This document shows positions 1 through 8,565 of a DNA stretch of 28,443 nucleotides, in pieces; within the stretch, counting starts at the first letter, position 1, and each line of letters opens with the position of its first letter. The position numbers were made by a program, and so were the translations under genes. This stretch comes from Alphaproteobacteria bacterium. GTDB lineage: Bacteria; Pseudomonadota; Alphaproteobacteria; Sphingomonadales; Sphingomonadaceae. The stretch covers positions 1-28,443 of the forward strand of contig VBAE01000096.1 in assembly GCA_005882415.1 (NCBI GenBank), in the 5' to 3' direction. Below the pieces are notes generated by a model, which was not told where the DNA came from, ran no database searches, and was given only the letters and a program-made list of their open reading frames with translations.

Positions 1-874
1 CGAAGGCGGAAAAGCCGATGAAGGCGACGAGCAGCCCGACCAGGAGCAGCAGCCCCTTGCCCGAGGTCTTCCCCGTAGCCGCCCGGCGATAGATGAGCAG
101 GCTCGCAAAGGCCGCCGGGAGGAGCAGGCCGTAGCCCGCCATCGATCCGTTGATGGCGACTCCGATCGCGATGAACAGGCCGACCGAGCCGTAGACCATG
201 CGCGCGCTGTGGCGGCGCGAGCTGTCGCGGTCTTTGCCCGCATTGCGCCCGGCAAGCGCCGCGGCGACGGGGAGCGAGCAGAGCAGCAGCGTCGCCAGGT
301 GGTTCTTGTTCGAGAAGAAGCCGACCGGCGAGGTCGGGTTGGTAATATCGTAGAAGCGCAGCGGCGACTGGTCGCCGCCGAGCACTTGGAAGGCGCCGAG
401 CGCGATCGAAAGCAACGCAACGCCCAGCGCCGCCATCGCCACCCGCCGCCGCTCGGAGCTCGGTAGGCGCAGGAGCAGGAAGAAGACCGCGCTGGGCGGG
501 ATCAGCCAGAGCAGCGAATCGACGGTTCGGACCGGCGCCAGCGACAGCGGCATCGTCGCAGGCTCGGCGCCGAGCAGGCCGAGCGCCTCCGCGATCGGAG
601 GGCGGCCGGGGAGGCCCGACCACAGCCCCCAGGGGAGGGGCACCAGCTGGACGAGGCCCCAGAGCAGGAAGGCGCAAACCAGCGCGACCAGAGTCCAGGT
701 GCCCTGGGGAAGCGAGCGCGGCTCGCCCCTTACCCAGGCGAGAAGCACCAGGATGGCGAGCCCGGCGACCTGGAGGAAACCGTTGGCGACCGCGCCCGCT
801 GCGCTCGCACCGCCGAGCAGCAGGCACAGAGCGACATAGACGGAGGCGAGCCAGCCCCAGTGGCGGTCCCTCAT
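1..874 (-). CDS. O-antigen ligase/polymerase-like membrane protein (partial, C-terminus outside window)
   Basis: The leftward reading frame opens with ATG at 874 and is still open at base 1, giving about 291 residues. GAGG lies a few bases upstream of the ATG. The translation is strongly hydrophobic, with repeated Leu/Ala/Val-rich segments that look like at least six membrane helices. It contains the stretch GFFSNKNHLATLLL, typical of Wzy_C/O-antigen ligase family proteins, which polymerise or transfer polysaccharide repeat units at the periplasmic face of the inner membrane. It is the last visible gene of the exopolysaccharide operon, 27 bases after the TPR gene. The C-terminal part of the family domain, with its large periplasmic loop, is beyond the window, so ligase and polymerase cannot be told apart. 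Confidence 0.8.
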   Translation of the reverse strand, partial: MRDRHWGWLASVYVALCLLLGGASAAGAVANGFLQVAGLAILVLLAWVRGEPRSLPQGTWTLVALVCAFLLWGLVQLVPLPWGLWSGLPGRPPIAEALGLLGAEPATMPLSLAPVRTVDSLLWLIPPSAVFFLLLRLPSSERRRVAMAALGVALLSIALGAFQVLGGDQSPLRFYDITNPTSPVGFFSNKNHLATLLLCSLPVAAALAGRNAGKDRDSSRRHSARMVYGSVGLFIAIGVAINGSMAGYGLLLPAAFASLLIYRRAATGKTSGKGLLLLVGLLVAFIGFSAF

Positions 875-901
875 CGCAGCACCTCGGCGGGAAGAGCGGG
901 G

Positions 902-2116
902 TCAGCCAATTTTCTGGATCCTGAGCTGGATGAAATCCATCGTCACCGGCTGCGACAGGTCGCCCGGCTCTCCGGCGAGCGCGATCGTCTGGGCGGTGCA
1001 GCCCGCCGGCACCGCAAACTCGGTGCGGTAAGGGGCGTATTGGCCGGTGAAACGGGGAAAAGCGAGGCGGCCGATCTCGGTCTTCGCGGGCAGGCAGGCG
1101 ATCGTCCAGAAAATGTCGCCCGAAGGCTGGGCGCGGTCGGCGCGGGCGCGGACGGTCAGGCGGTAGCGGCCGGCGGGAAGCACCAGGCTCTGCTCGGCCA
1201 TTCGAATGGGGGCGCCGCCGAAATAGCTCGCCGCGAGATGGGCCGGCTCGCCGCCGCGCGCCGCGCTCGCTTCGGCCCGGCCCGATTCGGTGCTGGTATA
1301 GGTCCAGTTGAACGGCGCCGGAGCCCGGGCGCCGGTGAAATCGCCGTCGAACAGCAGCCCTGCATTCTTCCTCGTCTCCGGCGGCACCAGCGACAGCCAG
1401 GCGGCGTGCGCCTCGGCGAAGCGGTTGGCGCGCATCAGGGCGGTGACCAGAAGCGATCCCTCGGGCTCGCTCCAGGCATTGCCGCGCAGCTTGCGCACCC
1501 GGGCGAGGAGCCCGGCCGCGTCGGCGGGGCTGACCTTGCTCTTCGCGGTCTCGATGAAGGCGGCGCGCCAGCTCGGGTCGCGGGCGAGGATGTCGGCGAT
1601 CGCGTCGCGCGCCGCCGGATAAGGCAGCATCTGGGCGAGGATCGGCAGGATCGCCTTCTGCGCCTCGCCGTTCAGGCGCATCGCGACGTCGGCTTCAGAG
1701 ATCGCATCGGCATAGCGCGCGGTCATCGCGTAGAGGCCCATCAGCGACACGCGGGTGGCGGCGTGGCTCGGCCGGCGCGCCCGCGATTCCTCCATCAGCC
1801 GGATCGCCTTGGGAATCTGCCCCGCCTGCTCCGCCGCGCGGGCGGCGGCGAAATAGGGTTCGTAGGAAAGCGGCGCTGCGACGGCGGCGGTGCGCACCGT
1901 CCGCATCGCGTCCGGCCCGACCTTGTAATTGGGGTTCATCGAGAGCGCGCTGAGCAGGCGCATCTGCAGCGCCTCCCCCGGCGCCGGAAGCTTGCCCAGC
2001 GCAACGCCTGCCGAGCGGCCGACGAGGAACAGCAGGAACAGGGCGGCGAGCGTCGCTGCGACGGCGCCGATCAGCGCCCTGCCACTGCGGCGCTCCCCCC
2101 TCGATCGTTCGGACAT
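902..2116 (-). CDS. TPR-containing membrane-anchored protein of the exopolysaccharide operon
   Basis: 404 residues. A basic N-terminus is followed by one hydrophobic segment at about residues 15-35, consistent with an inner-membrane anchor and a periplasmic body. Residues about 75-240 are Ala-rich helical pairs of tetratricopeptide type. From about residue 255 the sequence changes to a beta-rich region (motifs such as FNWTYTS and YRLTVRARA) resembling a carbohydrate-binding-like jelly roll. It starts two bases after the kinase stop codon, so the two are probably translationally coupled. The likely role is scaffolding polysaccharide assembly or export. That role is inferred from context and no enzyme motif is visible. 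Confidence 0.75.
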   Translation of the reverse strand: MSERSRGERRSGRALIGAVAATLAALFLLFLVGRSAGVALGKLPAPGEALQMRLLSALSMNPNYKVGPDAMRTVRTAAVAAPLSYEPYFAAARAAEQAGQIPKAIRLMEESRARRPSHAATRVSLMGLYAMTARYADAISEADVAMRLNGEAQKAILPILAQMLPYPAARDAIADILARDPSWRAAFIETAKSKVSPADAAGLLARVRKLRGNAWSEPEGSLLVTALMRANRFAEAHAAWLSLVPPETRKNAGLLFDGDFTGARAPAPFNWTYTSTESGRAEASAARGGEPAHLAASYFGGAPIRMAEQSLVLPAGRYRLTVRARADRAQPSGDIFWTIACLPAKTEIGRLAFPRFTGQYAPYRTEFAVPAGCTAQTIALAGEPGDLSQPVTMDFIQLRIQKIG

Positions 2117-2118
2117 GG

Positions 2119-4377
2119 TCAGCTGATGAGCTCGATCTGCCTCGTATTCTCTTCGCCCTTGCCATAGCCATAGGGCTCGTCGCCATAGCCGTAGCCATAA
2201 CCATAGCCGTAACCGGTGGCCTTGGCGTTATATTTGGTGAGGATTCCCCCGAGGATGTTGGCGTGGGCCGAGCGCAGGCGCCGGACGGCGTTCAAGGCGG
2301 CGGCGCGGCGGGTCTTGCCGGCTTCGAACACGAGCAAAGTGCCTTCGCAGACCGACGACAGAAGCGGCGCGTCCGACAGGCCGAGCACCGGCGGCGCATC
2401 GACGATGACGACGTCGAACCATTCGGTGACCTCGTCGATCACCGTGCGCAGGCGGTTGGAAGCGAGAAGCTCGGCCGGGTTGGGCGGGATTTGGCCGCCC
2501 GGGAGCAGGAACAGCCGCTCGACGTCGGTCTTGTGGATGCACTCGCGCACCTTTTCCGAGCCTGCGAGCAGGTTCGACAGGCCTTCGGTCGCCGAGGCCG
2601 GACCCCGGAAGGACGGCTTGCGAAGATCGGCGTCCACCAGAAGCACCGAGGCGCCGAGATTGGCGAGGTTCTGGGCGAGCGCGAGCGCGGTGCTCGACTT
2701 GCCCTCCGCCGCCCTGGCGCTGGTGATGACGATGCTGCGCGGAACCCCATGATCGGTGGCGAACTGCAAAGCGGTCCGGACCGAGTGATAGGCTTCCGCG
2801 ATCTCGGAGCGCGACACGTCGAGCAGATCGGTGACGTTGGTGCCCTTGGGCGCCATCGGGATCAGGCCGAGCGGGGTCACGCCCAGGCGCTCGGTCAGAT
2901 CGTCCGGAGTCTTGATCGTGTCGTCGATGAACTCGATCGCGAAGGCGGTTCCGAAGCCCAGCACCATGCCGGCGAACAGGCCGAGGAGGATGTTGAGCGG
3001 AAGGTTCGGGCTAAACGGCGCGCCCGGGGTCTGGGCGCGGTCGACGACCGAAACGAGGTTCTCGCCCACGCCGCCGGCGACTCCGACTTCCTTGAAGCGC
3101 TGCAGAAGCGCGTCGTAGAGCGAGCGGTTGGTGTCCACCTCGCGCTGAAGGATCGTGTAGGCGATGCTCTTCTCGCGCAGGTTGAGGAGCTGGCCCTTGA
3201 TGCCGTTCACCTGGCCCTGGAGCTGGTTCTCACGGGCGACCGCAGCGGCATAATCGGCGCGCAGCGAGTTGGACGCGGAGCCGGAGACCCGGCCGGACTG
3301 GCGGGCGATTTCCTTGTCGAGCGCCTGGATCTAGTTCTTGAGCTGGACCATCGCCGGGAATTCCGGGCGGTAGACCTGGAGCTTGTCCTGATATTCGACC
3401 TCGCGCTGGGCGCGCTGCTGGGTGAGCGCCGAGACCATCGGGTTCGAGATCACGTCGGCGGTCGCCTGGGCGCCGGCCGACTGGCGGTAACGCTGCTCGG
3501 CGGCGATGCGCTCGGCCTTGGCGGTCGCCAGGGCACTGTTGAGCGCGAGCGCGGAGGCGCCTTCAAGCGTCTGCTCTCCACCGCTGCCCTCGGCGCTGGT
3601 CGCGCCGGTGGCGATCGAGACGATGCCCTGCTGCTGGGCATATTGGACGAGGCCCTTTTCGGACTGTTCCAGCTTCGCCTTCACCGCCGCGATGCGCGAC
3701 TGGAGGAAGTTGCGGGCGTAGCTGTTGGCCTCGTAGCGGCGCTCGAGATTCTGGTTGATGAAATTGTCGGCGTAGCTGTTGGCGAGGGTGGCGGCCATTT
3801 GCGGGTCGCTGCTTTCGACCGCGATCTTGACGATCCGGCTGTCGCCGTTGGTGTCGACCGTCATCGCATTCTGAACGGCGCTCGCCGCGGCCCGCTCGCG
3901 CGCCGCCTGGGGGGCGTCCTGGTTGGGGACGAAGAGCGCGTTGTTGGCGAGATTGAGGGCCCGCGCCACCCGCTCGGCGAGCGAGCGGCTCTTCAGGAGC
4001 TCGATCTGGGTGTTGAGGAACTCGACGTCGTTCATCTGCATCGGCTGCAGATTGGAGCCCTTGATGACCTCCATCGATTCCTTGTTGATCTCGATCGTCG
4101 CCTCGGCCCGGTAGACCGGGGTGACGAGCAGCGACAGGATGATCGCGGCGAGGACGCAGGAGACGATGATCGCGGCGATCAGCCAGCGCCACTTCATCAC
4201 CGTGCGCCAGATCTCGGCGAGGTCGATCTGGCGCGCGGGGATCGGCGCGCCGGCGGCGGCGTCGCCCGGAATGGCGAGATCGCGAAGGCCCGTCGTCGCG
4301 GGGACTCGGCCCCGCCGCTCGAGGAAGCCGAGTTCGCGCCGGCCTTTGTCGGGGAACATGCCCGTATCGTTGTTCAT
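2119..4377 (-). pseudogene. Wzc/GumC-type polysaccharide co-polymerase/tyrosine autokinase with in-frame TAG stop
   Basis: One continuous frame of 752 codons is interrupted once, by TAG (complement of 3331-3333) at codon 349. Residues 1-348 hold a Wzz domain: first membrane helix about 66-88, then a long periplasmic coiled coil. After the stop the frame continues intact with more coiled coil, a second helix about 460-481, and a BY-kinase domain. That domain has Walker A at about 552-562 (ARAAEGKSS, lacking the usual PG before EGKS), Walker A' LLVDADLRKPS at about 579-589 and Walker B VVIVDAPP at about 656-663. The tail is a Tyr-Gly repeat with YGYG units, the usual autophosphorylation cluster. 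These proteins control chain length and export with the outer-membrane lipoprotein encoded just upstream. The stop would separate the periplasmic domain from the kinase. Everything downstream is conserved, so the lesion is recent, a sequence error, or read through. Confidence 0.85.
2167..2214 (-). repeat. 6-bp-unit tandem repeat encoding the Tyr-Gly tail of the kinase
   Basis: Near-perfect iterations of GGCTAT/GGTTAC-type hexamers (read on the minus strand) encode alternating Gly-Tyr residues, interrupted once by DEP. Because the unit is six bases, slippage would change the number of phosphorylatable tyrosines without shifting the frame. Confidence 0.7.
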
Positions 4378-4417
4378 CGAAAAACGGTCCTGATTTTCGT
4401 CCGGACGACCGGAAGCA

Positions 4418-5140
4418 TTAGAAGGGGCGGAAGATCGCGAAGAGCGGGAAGGCCTGCAGCAAGTCCTTGTACAGGGCCCGGCCGCGCGACCCGTCGACGA
4501 CGATGATGTCGTTGCCGTAGATCAGCGGATCCTCCGCATTCCCGCGGCGGATCGCCGCGAGGTTGAAGGCGGCGGCCATGCGCTGGCCGTTGACCTGGCG
4601 GAACACCACGACGCGCTTGGGATCGGCGTCCTCGCTGGTGCCGTTGGCCTGGGCCACGGCGCGGATCAGGGTGGTCGTCCCGACGATCGGGAAGACGCCG
4701 GGATTCTTGACCGAGCCGTCGACGGTGAAGGTCTGCGGGGTCGATTCCTTGATCGCAACCTGGACGCTGGGATTGCGCAAATAGGTGGCGCCGAGCCGCT
4801 GCTCGAGCTCCTTGGCGAGCTGGCCCGCGGTCCTGCCCTGGGCGGGGACGTTGCCGATCAGCGGCATCGAGATATTGCCCGCGGCATCGACCTGGAGATC
4901 GCCGGACATGTCGGGAACCTGGAAGACCGAGATGGTGAGCTTGTCGCCGACGCCGATCTGCTGGCTCGCCGGGGCGACCGCAACGGTGGCGACATCCGGG
5001 GCGTTGAACCCTTCCGGATTGAGCGGAACGTTGTTCGGACCGCCGCCGGTGCCGACGGCGCTGCAGGCCGCAAGGGCAGTGCCCAGGACGAAGATCGCGA
5101 TCAGCCGCAGCAGCGCGCTGGAGATCGAGCGAACGCCCAT
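4418..5140 (-). CDS. Polysaccharide export outer-membrane lipoprotein (Wza/GumB type)
   Basis: 240 residues from the ATG at 5140. This start gives a textbook lipoprotein signal: short basic N-region, hydrophobic core, and lipobox LAAC with the lipidated Cys at residue 26. AAGGA lies 10 bases upstream. An in-frame ATG at 5161 is the alternative; starts further upstream would precede the likely transcription start. The mature protein has a Poly_export domain (IGVGDKLTISVFQVPDMSG and GNISMPLIGNVPAQGRT) followed by an SLBB-like domain (FTVDGSVKNPGVFPIVG). Family members form the outer-membrane channel for capsule or exopolysaccharide and pair with Wzc/GumC proteins, whose gene follows 40 bases downstream. 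It is the first gene of the leftward operon. Confidence 0.92.
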   Translation of the reverse strand: MGVRSISSALLRLIAIFVLGTALAACSAVGTGGGPNNVPLNPEGFNAPDVATVAVAPASQQIGVGDKLTISVFQVPDMSGDLQVDAAGNISMPLIGNVPAQGRTAGQLAKELEQRLGATYLRNPSVQVAIKESTPQTFTVDGSVKNPGVFPIVGTTTLIRAVAQANGTSEDADPKRVVVFRQVNGQRMAAAFNLAAIRRGNAEDPLIYGNDIIVVDGSRGRALYKDLLQAFPLFAIFRPF

Positions 5141-5195
5141 GTGATTGTTATCCTTACGCATGTTGAAAACTCGGGGGAGGAGCTGAACGCGCCGG

Positions 5196-5223
5196 TTTAT
5201 ACAGCCGCAGCCCCTGAGGGCAA
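5196..5223 (-). promoter_or_regulatory. Candidate sigma70-type promoter of the exopolysaccharide operon
   Basis: On the minus strand TTGCCC (complement of 5218-5223) is followed by a 16-base spacer and TATAAA (complement of 5196-5201). Transcription would begin near 5188, about 48 bases before the ATG at 5140. Its position excludes the longest possible reading frame of the export lipoprotein. Confidence 0.5.
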
Positions 5224-5321
5224 CCATTTTACCATAGCAGCCGCCCAGGCACTTCTTGCAAAAGCGCCCGGCGTGCAGATATCGGCGGCGGAGCCATGCC
5301 CTTTTCGACAGAGGAAATCAA

Positions 5322-6092
5322 TTGCTGAAGCTGTTCCGCAGCCGCCGACCCGCCAAGACCGGCCCCTCGGGACCGGCGGGAAGCCGTGCCTATGCGATCG
5401 GCGACATTCACGGCCGGCTCGACCTTCTCGACGAGCTTCTCGTCACCGTCGAGCGCGACAATGCGCGGCGCGGCCCGGCCAGGACCTTCCTCGTTTTTCT
5501 CGGCGACCTCGTCGACCGCGGCCCGGATTCGCGCGGCGTGATCGACCGGCTGCTGCAGCGGCCGCCGCGCTTCGCCCGCAACGTCTTCCTCGCCGGCAAC
5601 CATGAGGAAGCGTTCCAGCGCGTCCTCGCCGGCGACACGTCGATCGTCCCGTCCTGGCTGCTCTACGGCGGGCGCGAATGCGCGCAGAGCTACGGCATCA
5701 CCGCCGGCTGGCTGCTCAACGCCACCCCCGCCTCGGTCGTCCACGAAGTCGCCCGGGCGGTGCCGCGCCAGCATCAGGACTTCCTCGCCTCCTTCGGCGA
5801 CACCTTCCGCTTCGGCGACTATCTGTTCGTCCACGCCGGAATCCGGCCCGGAGTGCCGATCGAGCAACAGGTGCCGCAGGATCTGCGCTGGATCCGCGAG
5901 GGCTTCCTCGAGAATATGAGCGACCACGGCATGATCGTCGTCCACGGCCACACCATCGTCGAGGCGGTGGAGGAGCTTCCCAACCGGATCGGGATCGACA
6001 CCGGCGCCTACCGCACCGGTACGCTCACCGCGATCGGCATCGAGGGCGAGGAGCGCTGGTTCCTCGAGACCCGGCAGGCGGAAGCCGCCTGA
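5322..6092 (+). CDS. Metallophosphoesterase, PPP-type serine/threonine phosphatase-like
   Basis: 256 residues if translation begins at TTG 5322, which is preceded by GAGGAAA at a suitable distance and gives a compact N-terminus. An upstream in-frame start at 5256 would add 22 unlikely residues. The di-metal signature motifs are all present: GDIHG (about 27-31), GDLVDRG (about 61-67), GNHEE (about 92-96), and later His motifs VHAG and HGHT. This matches bacterial PPP phosphatases, which dephosphorylate phosphoproteins or cleave dinucleotide polyphosphates. The gene is divergent from the exopolysaccharide operon, whose kinase is a protein-tyrosine kinase. A role in reversing phosphorylation there is possible but speculative. 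No signal peptide is seen, so it should be cytoplasmic. Confidence 0.85.
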   Translation: MLKLFRSRRPAKTGPSGPAGSRAYAIGDIHGRLDLLDELLVTVERDNARRGPARTFLVFLGDLVDRGPDSRGVIDRLLQRPPRFARNVFLAGNHEEAFQRVLAGDTSIVPSWLLYGGRECAQSYGITAGWLLNATPASVVHEVARAVPRQHQDFLASFGDTFRFGDYLFVHAGIRPGVPIEQQVPQDLRWIREGFLENMSDHGMIVVHGHTIVEAVEELPNRIGIDTGAYRTGTLTAIGIEGEERWFLETRQAEAA

Positions 6093-6111
6093 CCAAGCCG
6101 CACAAGGCGCA

Positions 6112-6170
6112 TTGACAAGGCGGGGCCGAACCGCCTTGAGGGGCGCGCAGCCGCTTTTCCCGGGCTGCGC
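6112..6170 (+). promoter_or_regulatory. Leader with TTGACA box and two hairpins upstream of the epimerase gene
   Basis: TTGACA occurs at 6112-6117. It is followed by stem AAGGCGG (6117-6123) / CCGCCTT (6131-6137) and a second perfect 8-bp stem GCGCAGCC (6145-6152) / GGCTGCGC (6163-6170). No U-run follows either stem, so they are not classical terminators. A weak promoter or a structured leader is possible, but no good -10 box is visible. Confidence 0.3.
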
Positions 6171-6188
6171 GACAGGACAAGAGACAAG

Positions 6189-7187
6189 ATGACGACCCTG
6201 GTGACCGGCGCCGCCGGCTTCATTGGCTTCCATGTGAGCAATGCCCTGCTCAGCCGCGGCGAGCAGGTGATCGGGATCGACAATCTCAACGACTATTACA
6301 GCGTCGCTCTCAAGCAGGACCGCATCGCCGAGCTGAACACCAACCACGGCGACGCCTTCGACTTCATCAAGGTCGACTTCGCCGACAATGCCGCGCTGAG
6401 TGCCGCGCTGGAGGGGAAGAGTTTCGACCGGATCGTCCATCTGGGCGCCCAGGCGGGGGTGCGCTATTCGATCGAGAACCCCCACGCCTACGTCCATTCG
6501 AACCTGGTCGGGCATTTGAACATGCTTGAGCTCGCCCGCGCCCGCGGCTCGGCCCACATGGTCTACGCCTCCTCCTCCTCGGTCTATGGCGGCAACAAGA
6601 CTTTGCCCTTCCGGGTCGAGGATCGGGTCGACCATCCGCTGTCGCTCTACGCCGCCACCAAGAAAGCGGACGAACTGATCAGCGAGACCTATTCCCACCT
6701 CTACCGCCTGCCGCTGACCGGCCTTCGCTTCTTCACCGTCTACGGTCCCTGGGGCCGGCCCGACATGGCGATGTGGATCTTCACCAAGGCGATCCTGGAA
6801 GGCGGCGAGATCGGCGTCTTCGGCGAGGGCAATATGCGCCGCGACTTCACTTATGTGGACGATATCGTCGCGGGGATCGTCGCCGCCCTCGACAACCCGC
6901 CGCCCGACGACGGAGCCGAGAAAGCCGGCGGAAGCCATGGCCCCCACCGGCTCTACAATATCGGCAACAATCGCTCCGAAGAGCTGATGCGGATGATCGC
7001 CCTCATCGAGCAGGCCTGCGGCCGCGAGGCGAAGAAGACCCTGCTGCCGATGCAGGCCGGCGACGTCCGCGACACCTATGCCGACATCAGCGCCATCTCG
7101 GGCGATTTGGGCTTCGAGCCCAAGACCTCGATCGACCGGGGCATCCCGAAGTTCGTGGAATGGTACAAGGCGTACCACAACCTCTGA
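6189..7187 (+). CDS. NAD-dependent epimerase, UDP-glucuronate 4-epimerase-like
   Basis: 332 residues, full length for this extended short-chain dehydrogenase family. The Rossmann motif TGAAGFIG is at residues 6-13. Catalytic Ser lies in ASSSSVYG at about 128-133, and the Tyr-x-x-x-Lys pair is Y154/K158 in LYAATKK. The segments IDNLNDYYS near the N-terminus and RFFTVYGPWGRPDMA after the catalytic Tyr are characteristic of the CapI/LspL group, which interconverts UDP-glucuronate and UDP-galacturonate. The closely related UDP-GlcNAc epimerases cannot be fully excluded. The product would feed acidic sugars into the polysaccharide made by the neighbouring operon. Its stop codon directly abuts the stop of the convergent dehydrogenase gene with no spacer. 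Confidence 0.88.
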   Translation: MTTLVTGAAGFIGFHVSNALLSRGEQVIGIDNLNDYYSVALKQDRIAELNTNHGDAFDFIKVDFADNAALSAALEGKSFDRIVHLGAQAGVRYSIENPHAYVHSNLVGHLNMLELARARGSAHMVYASSSSVYGGNKTLPFRVEDRVDHPLSLYAATKKADELISETYSHLYRLPLTGLRFFTVYGPWGRPDMAMWIFTKAILEGGEIGVFGEGNMRRDFTYVDDIVAGIVAALDNPPPDDGAEKAGGSHGPHRLYNIGNNRSEELMRMIALIEQACGREAKKTLLPMQAGDVRDTYADISAISGDLGFEPKTSIDRGIPKFVEWYKAYHNL

Positions 7188-8462
7188 TCAGAGCGTCCAG
7201 CGCTCGGCGGTGAGGGTCCGACCCGCGTAGAGGTTCTTCAAGTCCGCGATCAGGCCGCCTTCCGCGACCAGGCCGTTCACCCTGTCGTCGGCGAAGGCGC
7301 CATAGGCCTCGTGCGGGACTGCGACGACGACGGTGTCGTAGCGGCGGTCGAGAGCATCCGCCGCGAGCTCGAGCTTATACTCATGCTGCGCCTCGGCGCG
7401 GTCGGCGAGGGGGTCGTGGACAATCACTTCATGGCCGAGCGCCTTCAGCCGGTCGATGACGTCGATCACCCGGCTGTTCCTCAGGTCCGGGACGTTCTCC
7501 TTGAACGTAAGCCCCATGACCAGGGCGGAGCCCGCCTTGCCGCCCCGCTTTTCGTGGATTCGCTCGGCGACCCAGGCGCCCATGCCGTCGTTGATCGAGC
7601 GGCCGGAGAGGATGACGTTGGGGTCGATCCCAAGCTCCTGCGCCCGGAAGCTCAGATAATAAGGATCGACGCCGATGCAGTGGCCGCCGACCAGGCCGGG
7701 CTGGAACTTGAGGAAGTTCCACTTCGTCCCCGCCGCGGCGAGCACGTCCCAGATCGACAGGTCGAGGCGGGAGAAGATCTGGGTGATCTCGTTCATGAAG
7801 GCGATGTTGATGTCGCGCTGGGCGTTCTCGATCACCTTGGCGGCCTCCGCGGCCTTGATCGAGGCGGCGCGGAAGGTGCCTGCGCTGGTCACCGCACCGT
7901 AGATCGCGCAGAGCCGGTCGGTGACAGCCTCATTCTCGCCGGCGACGACCTTCACGATCCGGTCCACCGTATGCTCGCGGTCGCCCGGGTTGATCCGCTC
8001 CGGCGAGTAGCCGAGGAAGAAGTCGCTCCCGCGCTGAAGCCGCGAGCCCTCTTCGAGCAGCGGCCCGCAAATGTCCTCGGTCACGCCGGGATAGACGGTG
8101 CTTTCATAGACGATGATCGGCTTCTTCGCCCCGTCGAGCAGGGCGGCGACGGTGCGGGTGGCGCCGATCACGGGTTTGAGGTCCGGCTGGTTCTGCGCGT
8201 CGACCGGGGTCGGGACGGTGACGATATAGACGTCCGCGCCCGCGCAGTCGGCGGGCGTGCTGGTGAGCTTTAGCGGCGAGGCCTTGAGCGCGTCCGGCTC
8301 CACCTCGTTGGTGCGGTCGTGGCCGAGCTTCAGCTCGTCGATCCGGCGCTGGTCGATGTCGAGGCCGGTGACGTCGAAGCTCTTCGCCAGGGCAACGGCG
8401 AGCGGGAGCCCGACATAGCCAAGGCCGATGACAACAATCCGCTCGTTCGAGGTCGCGCTCAT
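7188..8462 (-). CDS. Nucleotide-sugar 6-dehydrogenase (UDP-N-acetylhexosamine type, WbpO/TviB-like)
   Basis: 424 residues from ATG 8462; a longer frame to 8528 adds an unconvincing N-terminus. NAD-binding motif VIGLGYVGLP is at about 11-20. The active-site Cys262 lies in GGHCIGVDPYY. The segments VTVPTPVD, YESTVYPGVTED and GYSPERINPGD are typical of the UDP-glucose/GDP-mannose dehydrogenase superfamily, and particularly of enzymes oxidising UDP-GalNAc, UDP-GlcNAc or UDP-ManNAc to uronic acids. It should provide a second acidic sugar nucleotide next to the epimerase. The exact substrate cannot be assigned from sequence reading alone. Confidence 0.88.
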   Translation of the reverse strand: MSATSNERIVVIGLGYVGLPLAVALAKSFDVTGLDIDQRRIDELKLGHDRTNEVEPDALKASPLKLTSTPADCAGADVYIVTVPTPVDAQNQPDLKPVIGATRTVAALLDGAKKPIIVYESTVYPGVTEDICGPLLEEGSRLQRGSDFFLGYSPERINPGDREHTVDRIVKVVAGENEAVTDRLCAIYGAVTSAGTFRAASIKAAEAAKVIENAQRDINIAFMNEITQIFSRLDLSIWDVLAAAGTKWNFLKFQPGLVGGHCIGVDPYYLSFRAQELGIDPNVILSGRSINDGMGAWVAERIHEKRGGKAGSALVMGLTFKENVPDLRNSRVIDVIDRLKALGHEVIVHDPLADRAEAQHEYKLELAADALDRRYDTVVVAVPHEAYGAFADDRVNGLVAEGGLIADLKNLYAGRTLTAERWTL

Positions 8463-8565
8463 ATGCTCTCGCAAAGACAATGATGATGGGAGGATGAAAA
8501 GGACGCTTCTGCCCGCGGCGGCTAACATTCGAAGCCGCCTCGAAAGTCAAGGCGTAAGGGGCGGG

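Noticed and set aside
860..2167. 435-codon rightward frame
   Set aside because: Antisense of the TPR-protein gene; Arg/Gly-rich with no domain.
2263..4506. 747-codon rightward frame
   Set aside because: Antisense of the tyrosine kinase gene; composition bias only.
5229..7178. 649-codon leftward frame
   Set aside because: Antisense of the phosphoesterase and epimerase genes, both supported by catalytic motifs.
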